Below, piece after piece: positions 1-8,837 of a stretch of DNA of 64,000 bases. The stretch is taken from contig NW_027555008.1 of NCBI RefSeq assembly GCF_964656455.1, positions 62,001 through 126,000 on the forward strand, read 5' to 3'. The notes beneath the pieces are model-generated. The model worked only from the letters and a program-made list of their open reading frames with translations, searched no databases and had not been told where the DNA came from. How positions within the stretch are numbered: the first letter of the stretch is position 1; each line of letters starts with the position of its first letter. This DNA comes from Halichoerus grypus. Taxonomy: Eukaryota; Chordata; Mammalia; Carnivora; Phocidae. The translations under genes were made by a program, and so were the position numbers.

Positions 1-116
1 GTGTGTGCAGGTCTAAAATACAGGCACCTCCCTCGAAGGAAAAACAGTGTAGAGAAACCGTGCTTTAGCTACCGTCCACCTCTCTGAAGGAGGAAGCAGT
101 TTACCGTGTACTGTGG
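1..116 (+). repeat. Partial K monomer (right half)
   Basis: The window opens inside a K monomer. The GTGTGTGCAGGTCTAAAATAC start and the GAAGGAAAAACAG signature are those of K, as at 2526-2641. Monomers are phased here on the conserved GTGAG that follows the GTACCNNGG or TCCACNGG motif. Confidence 0.93.
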
Positions 117-346
117 GTGAGGGCCTGGGGAGCGGGTTCCATATGTAAATCCGAGGGAGACACAGGCCGGTGCAGAAGGTACTTCTCGAACGAGCTCCAG
201 TTTCACGAATGTAGCATTCCTCTTACACGGGTGTGTGGAGGTCTAATATCCAGGCACCTCCCTCGAAGGAACAACAGTGTGGAGAAAACGTGCTTTAGCT
301 ACCGTCCAGCTCTGTGAAGGAGAAAGCAGTTTACGGTGTACCAGGA
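117..346 (+). repeat. Satellite monomer A (class A/E), 230 bp
   Basis: First monomer of the 11-mer. Diagnostic bases are GTGAGGGCCTGGGGAGC at the start, CATATGTAAATCCGAGGG, TACTTCTCGAACGAG, CTCTTACACGGG, the AATATCCAGG of class A/E, GTGTGGAGAAAACG and the tail CCAGCTCTGTG. It is closest to E (about 13 differences by hand count) and far from B (about 40). The centre has TTTCACGAATG, so the central dyad seen in C is broken here. Confidence 0.93.
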
Positions 347-575
347 GTGAGAGCCTGGGAAACGGGTTGCATTCATAACCCGGAGGGAGAAGCAGGCCGG
401 TGCAGAAGGCACCTCTCGAACCAGCTGTCGTTTCAAGAAACTAGCATTCCTCTTGCACGGGTGTGTGGAGCTTTAATATGCAGGCACCTCCCTCGAAGGA
501 ACGACAGGGTAGAGAAACCGTACTTTAGCTACTCCGAACTCTCTGAAGCAGAATGCACTTTACGGTGTACCATGG
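347..575 (+). repeat. Satellite monomer B (class B/F/I), 229 bp
   Basis: Marked by GGGTTGCATTCATAACCC, GAGAAGCAGG and GTTTCAAGAAAC in the centre. This copy has the left-domain tail GAGCTTTAATATG and a private GACAGGGTAG shared only with the B at 5397. In the right half of the window B carries GAGGTCCACAATG at the same place. B is very similar to F in its left two-thirds. Confidence 0.92.
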
Positions 576-804
576 GTGAGAGCCCGGGGATCGGGTTCCA
601 TACATAGCACGAAGGGAGAAACAGGCCTCTGCAGAAAGAACCTCTCGAACCAGCTCCAGTTTCATGAAACTAGCATTCTTCTTGCACGGGTGTGTGGAGC
701 ATTAATATGCAGGCACCTCCCTAGAAGGAACGACAGTGTAGAGAAACTGTCCTTTAGCTACCTTCCACCTCTCTGCAAGAGAAAGCTGTTTACGTTATCC
801 ACGG
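576..804 (+). repeat. Satellite monomer C (class C/G/J), 229 bp
   Basis: Starts GTGAGAGCCCGGGGATCGGG, so it has a CCCGGG site, as G and J do. Other marks are CATACATAGCACGAAGGG, CTCTGCAGAAAGAACC and GAGCATTAATATG. The centre holds a perfect 14-bp palindrome (658-671). This copy shares CATTCTTCTTG with the C at 5626, and has a private CTAGAAGG in place of CTCGAAGG near 721-728. The end of the monomer carries the CENP-B-box-like motif. Confidence 0.92.
658..671. other. Central dyad AGTTTCATGAAACT (representative)
   Basis: A perfect 14-bp palindrome in the middle of C. The same palindrome lies at the same position in most C and J monomers. B, F and I have GTTTC-AA-GAAAC instead. G (GTTGCATGAAAC), A and E carry weaker forms. 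Confidence 0.9.
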
Positions 805-806
805 GT
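790..806 (+). other. CENP-B-box-like 17-mer at the C/D junction (representative)
   Basis: TTACGTTATCCACGGGT compared with the known box YTTCGTTGGAARCGGGA matches 11 of 17 positions and 7 of the 9 core positions: T, C and G of TTCG and all of CGGG. The second T of the core TTCG is A, and the core A is C. Present at nearly every C/D junction. Binding is not implied by the sequence. Confidence 0.45.
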
Positions 807-1034
807 CAGAACCTGGGGAACGAGTTCCATACATAACACGCAGCTAGAAACAGGCTGTTGCAGACGGCCCCTCTCGAGCCAGCTCTAGTTTCATGGAACT
901 AGCATTCCACTTGCACGGGTGTGTGGAGGTCTAAAATGCAGGCACCTCCCTCGAAGGAACAACAGTGCAGAGAAACCGTGCTTTAGCTAGCGTCCACCTC
1001 TCTGAAGGAGGAAGCAGTTTACCGTGTACTCTGG
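805..1034 (+). repeat. Satellite monomer D (class D/H/K), 230 bp
   Basis: Class marks are GAACCTGGGGAACGAG, CATACATAACACG, TTGCAGACGGCCCCTCTCGAG (a CTCGAG site) and CTAGTTTCATGGAACTAG. The CACGCAGCTAG variant separates D from H (CACGGAGCTAG), although some D copies carry the H form. GTGCAGAGAAACC and TAGCTAGCG mark the right end. This copy begins GTCAG instead of GTGAG, a change shared with 5855. Confidence 0.92.
885..902. other. Central dyad CTAGTTTCATGGAACTAG (representative)
   Basis: An 18-bp inverted repeat with one mismatched pair in the middle of D. It recurs in almost every H and K at the same offset as the C palindrome. Confidence 0.9.
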
Positions 1035-1264
1035 GTGAGAGCCTGGGGAACGGGTTCCATACGTAAATCCGAGGAAGAGACAGGCCGGTGCAGAAGGTAC
1101 TTCTCGAAAGAGCTCCAGTTTCATGAATGTAGCATTCCTCTTACACGGGTGTGTGGAGGTCTAATATCCAGGCACCTCCCTCGAAGGAACAACAGTGTGG
1201 AGAAAACGTGCTTTAGCTTCCGTCCACCTCTCTGAAGGAGAAAACAGTTTACCTTGTACCAGGG
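1035..1264 (+). repeat. Satellite monomer E (class A/E), 230 bp
   Basis: Resembles A: it has GTAAATCCGAGG, TACTTCTCGAA, CTCTTACACGGG and ATATCCAGG. It differs by GAACGGG, CATACGTAAATC (CpG kept where A has TG), GAGGAAGAGACAGG, GAAAGAGC, TTTCATGAATG and the tail GAGAAAACAGTTTACC. It opens the second tetramer block. This copy has TAGCTTCCG in place of TAGCTACCG near 1215-1222. Confidence 0.92.
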
Positions 1265-1493
1265 GTGAGAGCCTGGGGAACGGGTTGCATTCATAACCCG
1301 GAGGGAGAAACAGGCCGGTACAGAAGGCACCTCTCGAACCAGCTGTCGTTTCAAGAAACTAGCATTCCTCTTGCACGGGTGTGTGGAGCTTTAATATGCA
1401 GGCACCTCCCTCGAAGGAACGACAGTGTAGAGAAACCGTACTTTAGCTACTCGGAACTCTCTGAAGCAGAATGCAGTTTACGGTGTACCATGG
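1265..1493 (+). repeat. Satellite monomer F (class B/F/I), 229 bp
   Basis: B-class start (GGGTTGCATTCATAACCCGG) with GAGAAACAGG, GTTTCAAGAAAC and GAGCTTTAATATG. The right end varies between copies (TACTCGGAAC, TACTCCGAAC or TACTACGAAC), followed by GCAGTTTACGG where B has GCACTTTACGG. This copy has GGCCGGTACAG near 1313-1323. Confidence 0.92.
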
Positions 1494-1722
1494 GTGAGAG
1501 CCCGGGGTACGGGTTCCATACATAGCACGGAGGGAGAAACAGGCCTGTGCAGAAAGCACCTCTCGAACCAGCTCCAGTTGCATGAAACTAGCATTCCTCT
1601 TGCCCGGCTGTGTGGAGCTTTAACATGCAGGCACCTCCCTCGAAGGAACGACAGTGTAGAGAAACTCTCCTTTAGCTACCTTCCACCTCTCTGAAAGAGA
1701 AAGCAGTTTACGTTGTCCACAG
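1494..1722 (+). repeat. Satellite monomer G (class C/G/J), 229 bp
   Basis: Marked by the CCCGGGG start, CATACATAGCACGGAGG, CTGTGCAGAAAGCACC, CAGTTGCATGAAAC, TTGCCCGGCTGTG and GCTTTAACATGC. The usual tail is GCAAGAGAAAGC then TTATCCACAGG. This copy instead has GAAAGAGAAAGC and TTGTCCACAGG, the second change being J-like. Confidence 0.92.
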
Positions 1723-1952
1723 GTGAGAACCTGGGGAACGAGTTCCATACATAACACGGAGCTAGAAACAGGCTGTTGCAGACGGCCCCTCTCGAGCCAG
1801 CTCTAGTTTCATGGAACTAGCATTCCACTTGCACGGGTGTGTGGAGGTCTCAAATGCAGGCACCTCCCTCGAAGGAACAACAGTGTAGAGAAACCGTGCT
1901 TTAGCTAGCGTCCACCTCTCTGAAGGAGAAAACTGTGTACCTTGTACCAGGG
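1723..1952 (+). repeat. Satellite monomer H (class D/H/K), 230 bp
   Basis: D-class monomer with CACGGAGCTAG, CTCTCGAGCC and CTAGTTTCATGGAACTAG. It is told from D by GAGGTCTCAAATGC and by GGAGAAAACTGTGTACC at the right end. Many other H copies have CTGACGGAG where this one has CTGAAGGAG. Confidence 0.92.
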
Positions 1953-2182
1953 GTGAGAGCCTGGGGAACGGGTTGCATTCATAACCCAGAGGGAGAAACA
2001 GGCCAGTGCAGAAGGCACCTCTCGAACCAGCTGTCGTTTCAAGAAACTAGCATTCCTCTTGCACGGGTTTGGGGAGGTCTAAAATGCAGGCACCTCCCTC
2101 GAAGGAACGATAGTGTAGAGAAACCGTACTTTAGCTACCAACGAACTGTCTGAAGGAGAATGCACTTTACGGTGTACCACGG
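1953..2182 (+). repeat. Satellite monomer I (class B/F/I), 230 bp
   Basis: B-class start, but with CATAACCCAGAGG, GGCCAGTGCAG, the unusual CACGGGTTTGGGGAGG (GTGTGTGG in most others), GAACGATAGTG and CTACCAACGAACTGTC. It follows an H directly, so the third block lacks an A/E-class monomer. It is the monomer most often fused to others in the rearranged units. Confidence 0.92.
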
Positions 2183-2411
2183 GTGAGAGCCCGGGGAACG
2201 GGTTCCATACGTAGCACGGAGGGAGAAACAGGCTTGTGCAGAAAGCACCTCTCGAACCAGATCCAGTTTCATGAAACTAGCATTCCTCTTGCCCGGGTGT
2301 GTGGAGCTTTAATATGCAGGCACCTCCCTCGAAGGAACGACAGTGTAGAGAAACCGTCCTTTAGCTACGGTCCACCTCTCTGCAGGAGAAAGCAGTTTAC
2401 GTTGTCCACGG
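2183..2411 (+). repeat. Satellite monomer J (class C/G/J), 229 bp
   Basis: CCCGGGG start, CATACGTAGCACGG, TTGCCCGGGTGTG, GCTTTAATATGC, TAGCTACGGTCC and the tail TTGTCCACGGG. Like C it normally has the perfect palindrome AGTTTCATGAAACT. This copy has CTTGTGCAG and CAGATCCAG where later copies have CGGTGCAG and CAGCTCCAG. Confidence 0.92.
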
Positions 2412-2413
2412 GT
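2397..2413 (+). other. CENP-B-box-like 17-mer at the J/K junction (representative)
   Basis: TTACGTTGTCCACGGGT matches the known box at 12 of 17 positions and 7 of 9 core positions. At the G/H junction the same place usually reads CCACAGGT, losing the CpG of CGGG, so only two or so of eleven monomers per HOR keep the better form. Confidence 0.45.
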
Positions 2414-2641
2414 GAGAAACTGCGGAACGAGTTGCATACATAACACGGAGCGAGAAACAGGCCGTTGCAGACGGCCCCTCTCGAGCCAGCTCTAGTTTCA
2501 TGGAACTAGCATTCCACTTGCACGGGTGTGTGCAGGTCTAAAATACAGGCACCTCCCTCGAAGGAAAAACAGTGTAGAGAAACCGTGCTTTAGCTACCGT
2601 CCACCTCTCTGAAGGAGGAAGCAGTTTACCGTGTACTGTGG
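2412..2641 (+). repeat. Satellite monomer K (class D/H/K), 230 bp
   Basis: D-class monomer with GAGAAACTGCGGAACGAG, CACGGAGCGAG, CCGTTGCAGACGG, GTGTGTGCAGG, AAAATACAGG and GAAGGAAAAACAG. It closes the 11-mer. The next base starts a new A. Its right end (TAGCTACCGTCC) differs from D and H (TAGCTAGCGTCC). Confidence 0.92.
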
Positions 2642-5166
2642 GTGAGGGCCTGGGGACCGGGTTCCATATGTAAATCCGAGGGAGACACAGGCCGGTGCAG
2701 AAGGTACTTCTCGAACGAGCTCCAGTTTCACGAATGTAGCATTCCTCTTACACGGGTGTGTGGAGGTCTAATATCCAGGCACCTCCCTCGAAGGAACAAC
2801 AGTGTGGAGAAAACGTGCTTTAGCTACCGTCCAGATCTGTGAAGGAGAAAGCAGTTTACGGTGTACCAGGAGTGAGAGCCTGGGAAATGGTTTTCATTCA
2901 TAACACGGAGGTGGAAACAGGCCAATGCAGAAGGTACCAATCGAACCAGCTGTAGTTTCAAGAAACTAGCATTCCTCTTGCACGGGTGTGTGGAGGTCCA
3001 CAATGCAGGCACCTCCCTCGAAGGAACAACAGTGTAGAGAAACCGTACTTTAGCTACTACGAACTCTCTGAAGCAGAATGCACTTTACGGTGTACCATGG
3101 GTGAGAGCCCGGGGATCGGGTTCCATACATAGCACGAAGGGAGAAACAGGCCTCTGCAGAAAGAACCTCTCGAACCAGCTCCAGTTTCATGAAACTAGCA
3201 TTCCTCTTGCACGGGTGTGTGGAGCATTAATATGCAGGCACCTCCCTCGAAGGAACGACAGTGTAGAGAAACTGTCCTTTAGCTACCTTCCACCTCTCTG
3301 CAAGAGAAAGCTGTTTACGTTATCCACGGGTGAGAACCTGGGGAACGAGTTCCATACATAACACGCAGCTAGAAACAGGCTGTTGCAGACGGCCCCTCTC
3401 GAGCCAGCTCTAGTTTCATGGAACTAGCATTCCACTTGCACGGGTGTGTGGAGGTCTAAAATGCAGGCACCTCCCTCGAAGGAACAACAGTGCAGAGAAA
3501 CCGTGCTTTAGCTAGCGTCCACCTCTCTGAAGGAGGAAGCAGTTTACCGTGTACTCTGGGTGAGAGCCTGGGGAACGGGTTCCATACGTAAATCCGAGGA
3601 AGAGACAGGCCGGTGCAGAAGGTACTTCTCGAAAGAGCTCCAGTTTCATGAATGTAGCATTCCTCTTACACGGGTGTGTGGAGGTCTAATATCCAGGCAC
3701 CTCCCTCGAAGGAACAACAGTGTGGAGAAAACGTGCTTTAGCTACCGTCCACCTCTCTGAAGGAGAAAACAGTTTACCTTGTACCAGGGGTGAGAGCCTG
3801 GGGAACGGGTTGCATTCATAACCCGGAGGGAGAAACAGGCCGGTGCAGAAGGCACCTCTCGAACCAGCTGTCGTTTCAAGAAACTAGCATTCCTCTTGCA
3901 CGGGTGTGTGGAGCTTTAATATGCAGGCACCTCCCTCGAAGGAACGACAGTGTAGAGAAACCGTACTTTAGCTACTCGGAACTCTCTGAAGCAGAATGCA
4001 GTTTACGGTGTACCATGGGTGAGAGCCCGGGGAACGGGTTCCATACATAGCACGGAGGGAGAAACAGGCCTGTGCAGAAAGCACCTCTCGAACCAGCTCC
4101 AGTTGCATGAAACTAGCATTCCTCTTGCCCGGCTGTGTGGAGCTTTAACATGCAGGCACCTCCCTCGAAGGAACGACAGTGTAGAGAAACTCTCCTTTAG
4201 CTACCTTCCACCTCTCTGCAAGAGAAAGCAGTTTACGTTATCCACAGGTGAGAACCTGGGGAACGAGTTCCATACATAACACGGAGCTAGAAACAGGCTG
4301 TTGCAGACGGCCCCTCTCGAGCCAGCTCTAGTTTCATGGAACTAGCATTCCACTTGCACGGGTGTGTGGAGGTCTCAAATGCAGGCACCTCCCTCGAAGG
4401 AACAACAGTGTAGAGAAACCGTGCTTTAGCTAGCGTCCACCTCTCTGACGGAGAAAACTGTGTACCTTGTACCAGGGGTGAGAGCCTGGGGAACGGGTTG
4501 CATTCATAACCCAGAGGGAGAAACAGGCCAGTGCAGAAGGCACCTCTCGAACCAGCTGTCGTTTCAAGAAACTAGCATTCCTCTTGCACGGGTTTGGGGA
4601 GGTCTAAAATGCAGGCACCTCCCTCGAAGGAACGATAGTGTAGAGAAACCGTACTTTAGCTACCAACGAACTGTCTGAAGGAGAATGCACTTTACGGTGT
4701 ACCACGGGTGAGAGCCCGGGGAACGGGTTCCATACGTAGCACGGAGGGAGAAACAGGCCGGTGCAGAAAGCACCTCTCGAACCAGCTCCAGTTTCATGAA
4801 ACTAGCATTCCTCTTGCCCGGGTGTGTGGAGCTTTAATATGCAGGCACCTCCCTCGAAGGAACGACAGTGTAGAGAAACCGTCCTTTAGCTACGGTCCAC
4901 CTCTCTGCAGGAGAAAGCAGTTTACGTTGTCCACGGGTGAGAAACTGCGGAACGAGTTGCATACATAACACGGAGCGAGAAACAGGCCGTTGCAGACGGC
5001 CCCTCTCGAGCCAGCTCTAGTTTCATGGAACTAGCATTCCACTTGCACGGGTGTGTGCAGGTCTAAAATACAGGCACCTCCCTCGAAGGAAAAACAGTGT
5101 AGAGAAACCGTGCTTTAGCTACCGTCCACCTCTCTGAAGGAGGAAGCAGTTTACCGTGTACTGTGG
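2642..5166 (+). repeat. HOR copy 2: 11-mer with a divergent B (2525 bp)
   Basis: Register A-K is complete. A starts with GGGGACCGGG instead of GGGGAGCGGG and ends CCAGATCTGTG. The B slot (2872-3100) holds a clearly divergent monomer, annotated separately. Its right part has GAGGTCCACAATG, the B haplotype otherwise confined to positions beyond 33 kb. Confidence 0.94.
2872..3100 (+). repeat. Divergent B-type monomer (B')
   Basis: Sits in the B slot but carries GGGAAATGGTTTTCATTC, GGAGGTGGAAACAGG, GGCCAATGCAG and GGTACCAATCGAACC, where normal B has GGGTTGC, GGGAGAAGC, GGCCGGTGCAG and GCACCTCTCGAACC. Most of these changes recur only in the monomer at 15954, so the two share ancestry. It may be an older or foreign monomer type inserted by exchange. 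Confidence 0.85.
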
Positions 5167-5854
5167 GTGAGGGCCTGGGGAGCGGGTTCCATATGTAAAT
5201 CCGAGGGAGACACAGGCCGGTGCAGAAGGTACTTCTCGAACGAGCTCCAGTTTCACGAATGTAGCATTCCTCTTACACGGGTGTGTGGAGGTCTAATATC
5301 CAGGCACCTCCCTCGAAGGAACAACAGTGTGGAGAAAACGTGCTTTAGCTACCGTCCAGCTCTGTGAAGGAGAAAGCAGTTTACGGTGTACCAGGAGTGA
5401 GAGCCTGGGAAACGGGTTGCATTCATAACCCGGAGGGAGAAGCAGGCCGGTGCAGAAGGCACCTCTCGAACCAGCTGTCGTTTCAAGAAACTAGCATTCC
5501 TCTTGCACGGGTGTGTGGAGCTTTAATATGCAGGCACCTCCCTCGAAGGAACGACAGGGTAGAGAAACCGTACTTTAGCTACTCCGAACTCTCTGAAGCA
5601 GAATGCACTTTACGGTGTACCATGGGTGAGAGCCCGGGGATCGGGTTCCATACATAGCACGAAGGGAGAAACAGGCCTCTGCAGAAAGAACCTCTCGAAC
5701 CAGCTCCAGTTTCATGAAACTAGCATTCTTCTTGCACGGGTGTGTGGAGCATTAATATGCAGGCACCTCCCTCGAAGGAACGACAGTGTAGAGAAACTGT
5801 CCTTTAGCTACCTTCCACCTCTCTGCAAGAGAAAGCTGTTTACGTTATCCACGG

Positions 5855-6083
5855 GTCAGAACCTGGGGAACGAGTTCCATACATAACACGCAGCTAGAAA
5901 CAGGCTGTTGCAGACGGCCCCTCTCGAGCCAGCTCTAGTTTCATGGAACTAGCATTCCACTTGCACGGGTGTGTGGAGGTCTAAAATGCAGGCACCTCCC
6001 TCGAAGGAACAACAGTGTAGAGAAACCGTACTTTAGCTACTACGAACTCTCTGAAGCAGAATGCACTTTACGGTGTACCATGG
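5855..6083 (+). repeat. Hybrid monomer D/B
   Basis: Left part is D (GTCAGAACC, CACGCAGCTAG, CTCTCGAGCC, GGTCTAAAATGC). The right part from about 6010 is B (CAGTGTAGAGAAACCGTAC, TACTACGAAC, GCACTTTACGG). It is followed by C, so it is the junction of the 458-bp C-D duplication. Confidence 0.88.
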
Positions 6084-7460
6084 GTGAGAGCCCGGGGATC
6101 GGGTTCCATACATAGCACGAAGGGAGAAACAGGCCTCTGCAGAAAGAACCTCTCGAACCAGCTCCAGTTTCATGAAACTAGCATTCCTCTTGCACGGGTG
6201 TGTGGAGCATTAATATGCAGGCACCTCCCTCGAAGGAACGACAGTGTAGAGAAACTGTCCTTTAGCTACCTTCCACCTCTCTGCAAGAGAAAGCTGTTTA
6301 CGTTATCCACGGGTGAGAACCTGGGGAACGAGTTCCATACATAACACGCAGCTAGAAACAGGCTGTTGCAGACGGCCCCTCTCGAGCCAGCTCTAGTTTC
6401 ATGGAACTAGCATTCCACTTGCACGGGTGTGTGGAGGTCTAAAATGCAGGCACCTCCCTCGAAGGAACAACAGTGCAGAGAAACCGTGCTTTAGCTAGCG
6501 TCCACCTCTCTGAAGGAGGAAGCAGTTTACCGTGTACTCTGGGTGAGAGCCTGGGGAACGGGTTCCATACGTAAATCCGAGGAAGAGACAGGCCGGTGCA
6601 GAAGGTACTTCTCGAAAGAGCTCCAGTTTCATGAATGTAGCATTCCTCTTACACGGGTGTGTGGAGGTCTAATATCCAGGCACCTCCCTCGAAGGAACAA
6701 CAGTGTGGAGAAAACGTGCTTTAGCTACCGTCCACCTCTCTGAAGGAGAAAACAGTTTACCTTGTACCAGGGGTGAGAGCCTGGGGAACGGGTTGCATTC
6801 ATAACCCGGAGGGAGAAACAGGCCGGTGCAGAAGGCACCTCTCGAACCAGCTGTCGTTTCAAGAAACTAGCATTCCTCTTGCACGGGTGTGTGGAGCTTT
6901 AATATGCAGGCACCTCCCTCGAAGGAACGACAGTGTAGAGAAACCGTACTTTAGCTACTCGGAACTCTCTGAAGCAGAATGCAGTTTACGGTGTACCATG
7001 GGTGAGAGCCCGGGGAACGGGTTCCATACATAGCACGGAGGGAGAAACAGGCCTGTGCAGAAAGCACCTCTCGAACCAGCTCCAGTTGCATGAAACTAGC
7101 ATTCCTCTTGCCCGGCTGTGTGGAGCTTTAACATGCAGGCACCTCCCTCGAAGGAACGACAGTGTAGAGAAACTCTCCTTTAGCTACCTTCCACCTCTCT
7201 GCAAGAGAAAGCAGTTTACGTTATCCACAGGTGAGAACCTGGGGAACGAGTTCCATACATAACACGGAGCTAGAAACAGGCTGTTGCAGACGGCCCCTCT
7301 CGAGCCAGCTCTAGTTTCATGGAACTAGCATTCCACTTGCACGGGTGTGTGGAGGTCTCAAATGCAGGCACCTCCCTCGAAGGAACAACAGTGTAGAGAA
7401 ACCGTGCTTTAGCTAGCGTCCACCTCTCTGACGGAGAAAACTGTGTACCTTGTACCAGGG

Positions 7461-7689
7461 GTGAGAGCCTGGGGAACGGGTTGCATTCATAACCCAGAGG
7501 GAGAAACAGGCCAGTGCAGAAGGCACCTCTCGAACCAGCTGTCGTTTCAAGAAACTAGCATTCCTCTTGCACGGGTGTGTGGAGCTTTAATATGCAGGCA
7601 CCTCCCTCGAAGGAACGACAGTGTAGAGAAACCGTACTTTAGCTACAACGAACTCTCTGAAGCAGAATGCACTTTACGGTGTACCATGG
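7461..7689 (+). repeat. Hybrid monomer I/F
   Basis: Left part is I (CCCAGAGGG, GGCCAGTGCAG). After the centre it switches to an F-like right part (GTGTGTGGAGCTTTAATATG, GAACGACAGTG), then TACAACGAAC and GCACTTTACGG. The next monomer is G, so this is the junction of the 3-monomer insertion. Confidence 0.85.
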
Positions 7690-8837
7690 GTGAGAGCCCG
7701 GGGAACGGGTTCCATACATAGCACGGAGGGAGAAACAGGCCTGTGCAGAAAGCACCTCTCGAACCAGCTCCAGTTGCATGAAACTAGCATTCCTCTTGCC
7801 CGGCTGTGTGGAGCTTTAACATGCAGGCACCTCCCTCGAAGGAACGACAGTGTAGAGAAACTCTCCTTTAGCTACCTTCCACCTCTCTGCAAGAGAAAGC
7901 AGTTTACGTTATCCACAGGTGAGAACCTGGGGAACGAGTTCCATACATAACACGGAGCTAGAAACAGGCTGTTGCAGACGGCCCCTCTCGAGCCAGCTCT
8001 AGTTTCATGGAACTAGCATTCCACTTGCACGGGTGTGTGGAGGTCTCAAATGCAGGCACCTCCCTCGAAGGAACAACAGTGTAGAGAAACCGTGCTTTAG
8101 CTAGCGTCCACCTCTCTGAAGGAGAAAACTGTGTACCTTGTACCAGGGGTGAGAGCCTGGGGAACGGGTTGCATTCATAACCCAGAGGGAGAAACAGGCC
8201 AGTGCAGAAGGCACCTCTCGAACCAGCTGTCATTTCAAGAAACTAGCATTCCTCTTGCACGGGTTTGGGGAGGTCTAAAATGCAGGCACCTCCCTCGAAG
8301 GAACGATAGTGTACAGAAACCGTACTTTAGCTACCAACGAACTGTCTGAAGGAGAATGCACTTTACGGTGTACCACGGGTGAGAGCCCGGGGAACGGGTT
8401 CCATACGTAGCACGGAGGGAGAAACAGGCCGGTGCAGAAAGCACCTCTCGAACCAGCTCCAGTTTCATGAAACTAGCATTCCTCTTGCCCGGGTGTGTGG
8501 AGCTTTAATATGCAGGCACCTCCCTCGAAGGAACGACAGTGTAGAGAAACCGTCCTTTAGCTACGGTCCACCTCTCTGCAGGAGAAAGCAGTTTACGTTG
8601 TCCACGGGTGAGAAACTGCGGAACGAGTTGCATACATAACACGGAGCGAGAAACAGGCCGTTGCAGACGGCCCCTCTCGAGCCAGCTCTAGTTTCATGGA
8701 ACTAGCATTCCACTTGCACGGGTGTGTGCAGGTCTAAAATACAGGCACCTCCCTCGAAGGAAAAACAGTGTAGAGAAACCGTGCTTTAGCTACCGTCCAC
8801 CTCTCTGAAGGAGGAAGCAGTTTACCGTGTACTGTGG

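Larger units (their letters stand above)
117..2641 (+). repeat. HOR copy 1: full 11-mer A-K (2525 bp)
   Basis: Eleven monomers A-B-C-D-E-F-G-H-I-J-K, described individually above. Its A-D part matches the A-D part of HOR copy 3, including three private variants that the copy between them lacks. Confidence 0.95.
5167..8837 (+). repeat. HOR copy 3: rearranged 16-mer (3671 bp)
   Basis: Order A B C D/B C D E F G H I/F G H I J K. Two insertions in the 11-mer explain it: a 2-monomer repeat of C-D entered through a D/B hybrid, and a 3-monomer repeat of G-H entered through an I/F hybrid. The length equals 2525 + 458 + 688. The first A-D monomers carry the same private variants as HOR copy 1. Confidence 0.92.

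Noticed and set aside
2309..2330. Reverse-strand CENP-B-box candidate around CCCGGGTGTGTGGAG in J
   Set aside because: It matches 7 of 9 core positions on the reverse strand but only about 7 of 17 overall, worse than the junction motif, so I give it no weight.
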